Below, one piece after another: positions 1 through 5,003 of a stretch of DNA of 5,336 nucleotides. The position numbers were made by a program, and so were the translations under genes. This DNA is from CBDVBL01 sp965555375 (lineage in GTDB: Bacteria > Zixibacteria > MSB-5A5 > UBA10806). Where the stretch lies: NCBI GenBank assembly GCA_965555375.1, contig CBEWDL010000185.1:1-5336 (forward strand), in the 5' to 3' direction. Every line of letters starts with the position of its first letter. The stretch's first letter is position 1. The notes under the pieces are model-generated. The model ran no database searches, was not told where the DNA came from, and was given only the letters and a program-made list of their open reading frames with translations.

Positions 1-52
1 CCAGCATACCCATTGTAAAGATCGCCGCCGTTGCAATAATCCACCTCTTCAT
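1..52 (-). CDS. Start of an exported protein (partial, signal peptide only)
   Basis: Only the first 17 codons are inside the window, reading MKRWIIATAAIFTMGML from an ATG at 52-50. The short positive N-terminus (Lys2, Arg3) followed by an uninterrupted hydrophobic run is the n- and h-region of a Sec signal peptide. The cleavage site or lipobox lies beyond base 1. An excellent Shine-Dalgarno, AAGGAGG on the minus strand (61-67), sits 8 bases before the ATG and fixes the start. The gene begins 38 bases after the stop of the 63-residue protein upstream and is probably the next member of the same minus-strand operon. Nothing about its function can be read from so short a piece; secretion is the only supported statement. 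Confidence 0.75.
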   Translation of the reverse strand, partial: MKRWIIATAAIFTMGML

Positions 53-90
53 GATTAAGCCCTCCTTTTTAAAAGTCAAGTATTATTTGA

Positions 91-282
91 TTATTTTTTC
101 TTCCTGTTCCCCTTATCCGGAGTGTCGATAATATCCTGCAACCAGCTCGGTCTAAAAGCCCTTTTCATCCTTTCGATTCGCTCCTTACTGACCTCCCTGG
201 TCTTTTCCTGTTGCTCGACATCTTCAGCGCTGCCGGATGAATATTCGGTTTCCTTTTGCTCGAGCTGGACTTGATTCGCCAC
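91..282 (-). CDS. Small charged hypothetical protein, 63 residues, GTG start
   Basis: I do not recognise this protein. It is very hydrophilic. A Gln/Glu/Lys-rich first two thirds looks helical or coiled-coil, a Pro-Ser-Trp-Leu-Gln segment follows, and it ends in a basic tail (Arg-Lys-Lys-Lys). It has no signal peptide or membrane segment, so a cytoplasmic location is likely. The reading frame is open further upstream, to 366, and a TTG at 312-310 is possible. I prefer the GTG at 282-280 because a perfect AAGGAGG (297-291) lies 8 bases before it, while the TTG has no ribosome binding site and would overlap the sorting-tail relic that stops at 306. Mixed codon use looks like real coding sequence. 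Its place between an envelope gene pair and another exported protein suggests operon membership, but gives no function. Confidence 0.6.
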   Translation of the reverse strand: MANQVQLEQKETEYSSGSAEDVEQQEKTREVSKERIERMKRAFRPSWLQDIIDTPDKGNRKKK

Positions 283-290
283 TTCAACCG

Positions 291-297
291 CCTCCTT
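291..297 (-). promoter_or_regulatory. Shine-Dalgarno AAGGAGG deciding the GTG start
   Basis: On the minus strand this is AAGGAGG, a full match to the 16S anti-Shine-Dalgarno core. It is 8 bases upstream of the GTG at 282 and 9 bases downstream of the TGA ending the relic at 306. It argues for a 63-residue product over the longer TTG-initiated version. Confidence 0.6.
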
Positions 298-305
298 CAA
301 TCCCT

Positions 306-401
306 TCAACAATATTGTTTTAGCTTCAACATCTTTTGCCTTATGCTCTTGCCGGGGTAGCTCAATCTATAGAAATATTCCCCGGAGCTGGCTTCTCTCC
401 T
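306..401 (-). pseudogene. Relic of a C-terminal sorting-tail (FlgD-Ig/T9SS type A-like) protein
   Basis: Just after the stop of the outer-membrane protein gene, another minus-strand frame reads through ASSGEYFYRLSYPGKSIRQK and continues MLKLKQYC to a TGA at 308-306. The pattern Ser-Gly-x-Tyr-Phe-Tyr-Arg-Leu, about ten polar residues, then Lys-Met-x-x-Leu-Lys close to the stop is the hallmark of C-terminal type IX secretion/FlgD-like tails in FCB-group secreted proteins. The frame has no start codon in a sensible place and meets a TAG inside the neighbouring gene, so no body remains. An AGGAG (401-397) in the front of this stretch looks like a ribosome binding site whose start codon is gone. 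The simplest reading is an internal deletion that removed nearly the whole gene and left its ribosome binding site and its tail. The match is from memory of the motif, and chance resemblance over ~30 codons is possible. Confidence 0.5.
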
Positions 402-402
402 C

Positions 403-1677
403 TTAAAAGTAAAGTCCCATGCCGACCGCTACTCTTGCTCCTTTTGTGTGCGATGGCAGCGGCGAGCCGGAATTAGCCAGACCCAGGTCGAAATTAAACG
501 GCTTGAAATGAAGTCCGAAACCGAATGAATAAACAGCGCCCTGGTCCCCGCCGAATCCAAATCCGGTTCTGAGCGGCAGAAAGCTTAGAGGTTTATATTC
601 GAATCCGGCGGAAATCCTCGGATTTACTCCCTGTCCGGGGCGATTCGCAAAACCCTGCATCCAGTCCACCGACCATATCATATTGTGATATTTCTTGGCC
701 AGTCCCAGCTTGATGACCGATGGAAGATCCGAACCGAATGCATCCACAGAATAGGTTGTGTCATTGGAGGTCACCAGGGAGTCGCTTTCGACACTGTCAG
801 CCATAGCGTCAATCGTAATCGGCTGCATATCGAATGTGAACAACATCTCTTCGGTTTCGTTATTCCAGATGAGCTTGCTGTAAGCATTCTGCCAGGTTGC
901 CGAGAAATACCAGCTTTCCTCGAATCGAACCGAGAGCCCGAGATCCGATGCAAACCCGGAGCCTCCCATTGCGGTGCGCATCAAAAGGCTTCCACTACCG
1001 ACAAATCCGGTATCGGTAGTTGCAACCCCCCCATCCGATTCTAAGATCTTCTGGTATGCGATGCCTCTCAGATAATGGATACTCGCTCCGACGGCCAGCT
1101 CACCGCCCTGCCATTCCTGTATGGCCTTGCCGTATGACAACGAGGCGTCAGCTATGCCGTAGCCCTCGCTTCGGCTATTCGAAAGCGATACCTCACGCAT
1201 CACCGCGTTTCCATAGAGCAGCAATTCGACCGGGTCGCGATCGAGATTTATGCTGGAGGCGGCATAGCCTTTATAAGTAACCGCGAAATTACCCATCGAG
1301 AAGTTCAATGCCGAAACCTCTGCCAAGAGATCGAGCGAAAGGCCATCGGCGGGGATCGAGTTTAAGATCTCCTCCTTATCGCCGTCGGTGAGAAACTTGC
1401 CGTTGTATTTATTGTATTCCGAAAGCGAGAAACTATTGTTTTTCACGCCGACCCCAACATTGAACAGGTTGATCGAGAAACTGTTGCCGTCAGAGAGGCC
1501 CAGATTGGCCGGGTTCCAGTAGGGAGCCTCGATGTTTCTGGCCAGGGCGGTGTAGGCGCCTCCCATCGCTACCGCTCTCGGGCTGGACTCGCCCCATCCC
1601 AGAGCGACGCCGAAAGCGAGCAGCCATATCAGAATGCTCCCCGATAATATTTTTGGTGATTTCCTGATGATCTCCAT
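403..1677 (-). CDS. Outer-membrane beta-barrel protein, DUF5723/PorV-like, 424 residues
   Basis: This is a predicted integral outer-membrane protein. Residues 1-29 are a signal peptide: Arg5/Lys6/Lys9, a hydrophobic stretch at 11-27, and likely cleavage near Gly-Trp-Gly-Glu. The mature protein opens with Arg-Ala-Val-Ala-Met-Gly-Gly-Ala-Tyr-Thr-Ala-Leu at 34-45 and Trp-Asn-Pro-Ala-Asn-Leu-Gly at 54-60, the N-terminal signature shared by FadL-, PorV- and DUF5723-type barrels. Alternating hydrophobic/polar, Gly- and aromatic-rich strands follow to a C-terminal Tyr-Phe, the usual BAM recognition end. A Ser/Thr/Asp-rich stretch at 290-318 is probably an extracellular loop. The ATG at 1677 is supported by AGGAGGGG at 1681-1688, which overlaps the TAG of the upstream lipoprotein gene. 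That 9-base gap implies co-translation. DUF5723 assignment is from recall and the transported or anchored ligand is unknown. Confidence 0.8.
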   Translation of the reverse strand: MEIIRKSPKILSGSILIWLLAFGVALGWGESSPRAVAMGGAYTALARNIEAPYWNPANLGLSDGNSFSINLFNVGVGVKNNSFSLSEYNKYNGKFLTDGDKEEILNSIPADGLSLDLLAEVSALNFSMGNFAVTYKGYAASSINLDRDPVELLLYGNAVMREVSLSNSRSEGYGIADASLSYGKAIQEWQGGELAVGASIHYLRGIAYQKILESDGGVATTDTGFVGSGSLLMRTAMGGSGFASDLGLSVRFEESWYFSATWQNAYSKLIWNNETEEMLFTFDMQPITIDAMADSVESDSLVTSNDTTYSVDAFGSDLPSVIKLGLAKKYHNMIWSVDWMQGFANRPGQGVNPRISAGFEYKPLSFLPLRTGFGFGGDQGAVYSFGFGLHFKPFNFDLGLANSGSPLPSHTKGARVAVGMGLYF

Positions 1678-1686
1678 TTTCCCCTC

Positions 1687-3711
1687 CTAATTGTTATCCC
1701 AGATATTGTCGCCGACCTGAATCTGCATTCTGGCGTTAGACTTTATGCCTATGTAATCTGTTCCTAACACCTGGACGCCTGCAGGATCAGTGGGCAATAG
1801 ATTTATCATCTGGCCGAAATAAACTGTATCGTTATCAAAAATACTTAACTGATCGCTATCCAAGGATTCGGAGATGTTCGAAATCACAGATTCAATCACA
1901 TGTCCGTTCTCATCGGTGATGCCAGGTTCAAGCGCGTACGGCCCCAGAATAAGCGTGGCCGGATGGTCATACAGTGTGGAATCCGGAACGACGCCTATAT
2001 AGAGTGTCAATGACAGCCCCAGGGGGAGGTGGCTGTCGAATTCAACATCGATGGCGCCATATCTGAAAGTTTCATTGAAATTATCGGGTCGCGAATCTTC
2101 ATCGATCTCGGTATCTGAAATATCCATATCGATCGATATCGTATCCGAAATAGCGAGTGCGAACGGCGAGTAAATTTCCATTTCGCCGTAGAAACTATCG
2201 TCGGCGGTGATGGTGGATATCGCATAGTCCGGGTTCAATATAGCCTGGCCGGAAATCGTAATCTGGTCCGGCGGCGGATTGAGGAAATCCGAGATTTCCT
2301 GTGAATCAACAGAAAGTATCGTCAGCTCCGCCGGATCTCCCGGAGAGCTCTTACCGGATATGCGATCGTTGACGGCTATAGAATTGCCTCCCCCCTGTAT
2401 TAGCAGATCGATATCAGCATCGACGGTGCTATTATTGTATAGATTCAGACGCAGTTCCGCCTGGGTCAAGTGGGCTTGATCGAGACCCTCGGGAATTTCG
2501 ACATCCTGTTGAACTGGATCTATGGTAACCGAGGTAGGCTTGATCTGACCGGTAATAGAGGCAAAGGTTATGCTGGAAAGATCCACATGTATTCCCAGGC
2601 TATCGGATGCGCTGACTGTATACTGTTGCGGAGCGGAGGCGGCCGCGAAAGCGCTCATATCCACCTCGACATATTGCGACGAGCCGCTGTCGACAGGTGA
2701 GAAGTCATATCCGGCCAGATCTACATCTACATGCGTCACACCCATGGCCGCAATCTGCCTGCTTACCTGAAGCGGGTTGCCAGAATTGGTGAAATTTGAA
2801 GTCAGAATATCAACGGTGAAAGGAAGTTGCGTGTAGTTTGAAATGTCGAATTGCAGTGTCCCGGAGGATATCGACGATGATATAATTCTGGTGGAATCTG
2901 TCAGCGCCGTCATTTGATTTTGATTTTTATTAATAGCCGGCGTTTCGGCTCTGGCGGCGGTCACGGTGATGCTGCCCGGGAACGACATGGTGCCATCGAG
3001 ATTCTGAGGGCCTGCATAGATCAGGACTCCGCCCGGCGTGTGGCCGTCGAACGTCGCCGACAGGTTATTGGAGATCCGCTGCCCGGATAGATCGATAAAT
3101 TGAGTCTCGGTTTCAAGATAGCTGAGCCCGTCGGTATAGGTGGCAACGCCCACGACATGCATGTCGGATTGGTCGATGACTGTAACTGTAAACGTATCGA
3201 GGTCAACTTCAAGACCGTTATAAAACGTCAGATCGAGAGTGCCGGATGAAACCTCAAGCCAGCTGAACCTGTCCAGCGCCGCCAGCGGCTGATTGTAGCT
3301 AAAGGAAACCGGCGGAACCACACCGAGGTTGACGGTCAGGAAATCGTTGATATTGGTGTTTGCCGAAACGTCGCTGGGCGGCTCGATATCAATTGCGCCG
3401 ATAGAATCCTGCAGATCAATGGTAATGCCATCGACCGTCAGGTTATCGTCGACGGCGATGGTATCGATACTTTGAGTTATTGAAAACGCGGGATTGCCCA
3501 GGCTGTCGGTAATGATGTTCGAATCGTCGATTTTCTCCAGAAGCTCGGCGATATCAAAGGTCTTGTTGGCAATCGGAACGTCCCAGGTTGTCAGCCAGGA
3601 TGGCGATTCCGGTTTTTTGATGGAACACCCGTATCCTACGAGCAAAACTGCGATCGGTAAGATCAACGCCAGCGCTATTGACCTTATCGGGATATCCTTT
3701 TTAAAGAGCAT
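1687..3711 (-). CDS. Probable lipoprotein with four ~130-residue repeats, 674 residues
   Basis: This is an exported hypothetical protein, and first gene of the minus-strand operon. Residues 1-28 form a signal peptide (Lys4, Lys5, Arg10, hydrophobic 11-26) ending Val-Gly-Tyr-Gly-Cys29, so lipidation at Cys29 is likely although the lipobox is non-standard (Gly at -3). Next comes Trp-Asp-Val-Pro-Ile-Ala-Asn-Lys-Thr-Phe (43-52), a start I associate with uncharacterised FCB-group lipoproteins. The body is acidic, Asp/Ser/Thr-rich and predicted all-beta. A Gly-x-Leu/Ile-x-Leu/Phe-x-x-x-Asn-like strand recurs at about residues 155, 282, 415 and 549, spaced 127-134 residues, suggesting four tandem beta-sandwich domains of Ig or LEA2/WHy style. 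No catalytic motif is seen. The ATG at 3711 follows AGGAGGGG (3715-3722). Tight coupling to the barrel gene downstream suggests the two act together at the outer membrane, perhaps as a surface or periplasmic partner of the barrel. Confidence 0.75.
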   Translation of the reverse strand: MLFKKDIPIRSIALALILPIAVLLVGYGCSIKKPESPSWLTTWDVPIANKTFDIAELLEKIDDSNIITDSLGNPAFSITQSIDTIAVDDNLTVDGITIDLQDSIGAIDIEPPSDVSANTNINDFLTVNLGVVPPVSFSYNQPLAALDRFSWLEVSSGTLDLTFYNGLEVDLDTFTVTVIDQSDMHVVGVATYTDGLSYLETETQFIDLSGQRISNNLSATFDGHTPGGVLIYAGPQNLDGTMSFPGSITVTAARAETPAINKNQNQMTALTDSTRIISSSISSGTLQFDISNYTQLPFTVDILTSNFTNSGNPLQVSRQIAAMGVTHVDVDLAGYDFSPVDSGSSQYVEVDMSAFAAASAPQQYTVSASDSLGIHVDLSSITFASITGQIKPTSVTIDPVQQDVEIPEGLDQAHLTQAELRLNLYNNSTVDADIDLLIQGGGNSIAVNDRISGKSSPGDPAELTILSVDSQEISDFLNPPPDQITISGQAILNPDYAISTITADDSFYGEMEIYSPFALAISDTISIDMDISDTEIDEDSRPDNFNETFRYGAIDVEFDSHLPLGLSLTLYIGVVPDSTLYDHPATLILGPYALEPGITDENGHVIESVISNISESLDSDQLSIFDNDTVYFGQMINLLPTDPAGVQVLGTDYIGIKSNARMQIQVGDNIWDNN

Positions 3712-3777
3712 ATTCCCCTCCTGATTTTGATGATTCCTTCAGGGGGCTTTCTGCAATGGCTATGCCGGACGAAAGTA

Positions 3778-3794
3778 GCATTGTTCAACCATGC
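3778..3794. promoter_or_regulatory. 17-base palindrome, candidate operator
   Basis: GCATTGTTCAACCATGC is a dyad around the C at 3786, with seven of eight arm pairs complementary and the only mismatch at 3782/3790. It lies 67 bases upstream of the lipoprotein ATG and 187 upstream of the regulator ATG. Its length and symmetry are typical of a dimeric regulator site. Binding by the adjacent WYL protein is an inference from position only. I could not place convincing -35/-10 boxes for the minus-strand operon here; on the minus strand TACTTTCG just downstream resembles a Bacteroidetes-type -7 box with one mismatch, which is weak. Confidence 0.35.
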
Positions 3795-3800
3795 AACGAA

Positions 3801-3823
3801 ATTGAAACCTGCTGCAATTCAAT
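3801..3823. repeat. Inverted repeat ATTGAA-N11-TTCAAT in the divergent intergenic region
   Basis: Two perfect 6-base arms (3801-3806 and 3818-3823) are separated by 11 bases, 7 bases beyond the 17-base palindrome. The centre-to-centre distance between the two dyads is about 26 bases, so they do not sit on an exact whole number of helical turns. The plus strand also carries TTGAAA at 3802-3807, a fair -35 box, with GGTTAT 17 bases on as a poor -10, so the repeat might overlap a weak promoter toward the regulator gene. Confidence 0.25.
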
Positions 3824-3869
3824 AGGTTATAGTAGAGGTGGGGGATGGAGAGGTTGCTACCCGGAAGAA

Positions 3870-3910
3870 TAGGTCGGCCCTCCCATCTATTTTCTATGGG
3901 ATCAGGCCTA
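3870..3910. repeat. Imperfect hairpin upstream of the WYL regulator gene
   Basis: The core stem TCCCAT (3881-3886) and ATGGGA (3896-3901) closes a 9-base loop. Outside it GGCC (3876-3879) faces GGCC (3905-3908) across a small asymmetric bulge. No T-run follows on either strand, so it is not a standard intrinsic terminator. Its right end overlaps TATACT (3909-3914), the best -10-like hexamer before the regulator gene, although no good -35 sits 16-18 bases upstream. It could be an operator or a 5'-leader structure. Confidence 0.3.
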
Positions 3911-3980
3911 TACTATTCGATTTCATCCGGCAATTTAAGAGTTGCCTGTTGACATCGAGAAAAGACGAATCTATATTCTC

Positions 3981-4907
3981 ATGGTGAGGAAAACAGAGCG
4001 ACTGTTGTATATACTTTCTCTTCTGCGGTTAAATCGTCGGCTTAAGGCCTCGGATCTGGCCAGGAAATGCGGCGTCACCGAGCGCACGATTTACCGGGAT
4101 ATCATATCCATCTCGGCCGCCAATATCCCGATTTATTTTGACGGTGGCTATAAGCTTCTCCATGAGGGTTTCTTACCTCCCTCCAATCTCTCGGCCCACG
4201 AGGCGGGATTTTTGCTGAGCCTTCTCAAATCACCGCTATTTGAAAAAGGAAAACCGTTCCGCGAGACGGCCAGAAGGATAATTGAAAAGATCGAGGTCAC
4301 AGGCCAGGGTAGAAATGCTATGGGCGGTATCGCTATAGGGGTAACCTCCACCGAGAAACCGCATAATCATAGGCTGACTTCATCGATTGAGGATGCCATC
4401 AGGGAAAAAAGAAATATCACTATATTCTATGAATCTCTAAAAGGCGAGAAAACGAAAAGAAAGATATCGCCATACGCCATGGCGTTTAGAAAAAGCGCCT
4501 GGTATCTGGTGGGACACTGCCACCTGAGAAACGATATCCGAACCTTCCGTCTGGGCAGGATTCAGTCGGTCCGCCTATCCGCCGAAAAATTCCAAACGCC
4601 TGAGAATTTCTCCATAGAGGAGTATTTTCAAAACAGTTGGGGAGTTTACAAGGGTAAACTGACGAAATTCAAAGTCAAATTCACCGGCGAGGCCGCCGTC
4701 ATGGTCAAGACCTCCCAGCATCAGCCCTACGAGGAGATCACCGAATTCGAGGATGATTCTATTATCTATGAAACCACTGTTTCCGGCCGCGAGGAATTCA
4801 TCCGCTGGGTACTTGGATTCGGCCCGGAGGCTGAAATACTGGAACCGCAATCGGCGCGGCGGGAGATTGAGAGGATATTGAATTCGGCATTGGAGAATTA
4901 TGAATAG
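3981..4907 (+). CDS. WYL-domain transcriptional regulator, 308 residues
   Basis: This is a cytoplasmic DNA-binding regulator of the HTH-WYL-WCX architecture. Residues 4-60 hold a winged helix-turn-helix of the HTH_11/DeoR-like kind (Lys-Ala-Ser-Asp-Leu-Ala, then Gly-Val-Thr-Glu-Arg-Thr-Ile-Tyr-Arg-Asp as recognition helix). The WYL domain covers about 130-205, with the namesake Ala-Trp-Tyr-Leu-Val-Gly-His at 173-179 and Arg-Thr-Phe-Arg-Leu-Gly-Arg-Ile at 187-194, the conserved ligand-facing arginines. A WCX dimerisation domain occupies about 227-305. Such proteins sense nucleic acids or small ligands and act as repressors or activators. An in-frame TTG at 3942 would add 13 residues, but the ATG at 3981 puts the usual Arg-x-x-Glu-Arg-Leu at the family's normal N-terminus; neither has a strong ribosome binding site. 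It is transcribed away from the envelope operon across a palindrome-bearing gap, which favours local control. Confidence 0.9.
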   Translation: MVRKTERLLYILSLLRLNRRLKASDLARKCGVTERTIYRDIISISAANIPIYFDGGYKLLHEGFLPPSNLSAHEAGFLLSLLKSPLFEKGKPFRETARRIIEKIEVTGQGRNAMGGIAIGVTSTEKPHNHRLTSSIEDAIREKRNITIFYESLKGEKTKRKISPYAMAFRKSAWYLVGHCHLRNDIRTFRLGRIQSVRLSAEKFQTPENFSIEEYFQNSWGVYKGKLTKFKVKFTGEAAVMVKTSQHQPYEEITEFEDDSIIYETTVSGREEFIRWVLGFGPEAEILEPQSARREIERILNSALENYE

Positions 4908-4948
4908 GAGCGGTCATGAAAGCTATGACTCGCGGAGGAATTAATTAG
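4906..4948 (+). pseudogene. Ribosome binding site and start of a gene cut short after 10 codons
   Basis: AGGAG (4906-4910) overlaps the TAG of the regulator gene and lies 5 bases before an ATG at 4916. This is the same stop/Shine-Dalgarno/ATG arrangement that joins the lipoprotein and barrel genes in this window. The frame reads MKAMTRGGIN and stops at TAG 4946-4948, whose last base is the G of the GTAG that precedes the REP-like hairpin. I infer the true start of a gene once translationally coupled to the regulator, now broken by the RAYT/REP unit. A chance start, or a real 10-residue leader peptide, cannot be excluded. Confidence 0.35.
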
Positions 4949-4989
4949 TAGGTCGGGTTTAACGAGAGCCATTACCCGATAAACCCGAC
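4948..4989 (+). repeat. REP-like hairpin with 5' GTAG next to a RAYT gene
   Basis: GTCGGGTTTA (4952-4961) and TAAACCCGAC (4980-4989) form a perfect 10-base stem with an 18-base loop. Immediately 5' is GTAG (4948-4951), the tetranucleotide known to flank many REP sequences and to be read by their RAYT enzymes. The loop contains a second ACCCGA (4974-4979) that can pair instead with TCGGGT (4953-4958), giving a shorter competing hairpin. It ends 14 bases before the transposase ATG. There is no following T-run, so a terminator is less likely. Whether it is one of a genomic family cannot be told from a single copy. Confidence 0.65.
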
Positions 4990-5003
4990 AAAAGGGCCGA
5001 CGA

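Noticed and set aside
351..384. CCGGGG...CCCCGG inverted repeat after the barrel gene as an intrinsic terminator
   Set aside because: The 6-base stem has a 21-base loop with no T-run on either side, and it falls within the sorting-tail relic. It is too weak for a terminator call.
685..1280. Plus-strand open frames opposite the barrel gene
   Set aside because: They are shadows of the minus-strand coding sequence: Cys/Arg/Pro/His-rich translations with no domain resemblance or ribosome binding sites.
2279..2770. Overlapping plus-strand frames opposite the lipoprotein gene
   Set aside because: Several mutually overlapping frames of low-complexity translation fall within a long minus-strand gene with clear protein repeats. 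They are antisense artefacts.
3712..3830. A sigma-70 promoter for the lipoprotein operon
   Set aside because: Candidate boxes (TTGAAC with CATAGC, TTCGTT with TACTTT on the minus strand) match consensus too poorly to call.
3942..3980. TTG at 3942 as the start of the WYL regulator
   Set aside because: It adds 13 residues with no family resemblance, lacks a good ribosome binding site, and the ATG at 3981 gives the family-typical N-terminus.
4148..4850. Minus-strand frames within the WYL regulator gene
   Set aside because: They lie opposite a confidently identified HTH-WYL-WCX protein and have no recognisable features of their own.
4912..4930. GTCAT/ATGAC mini-hairpin after the regulator stop codon as a terminator
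   Set aside because: It is a stem of only 5 bases plus a G-T pair, with no T-run, and it overlaps the aborted gene start.
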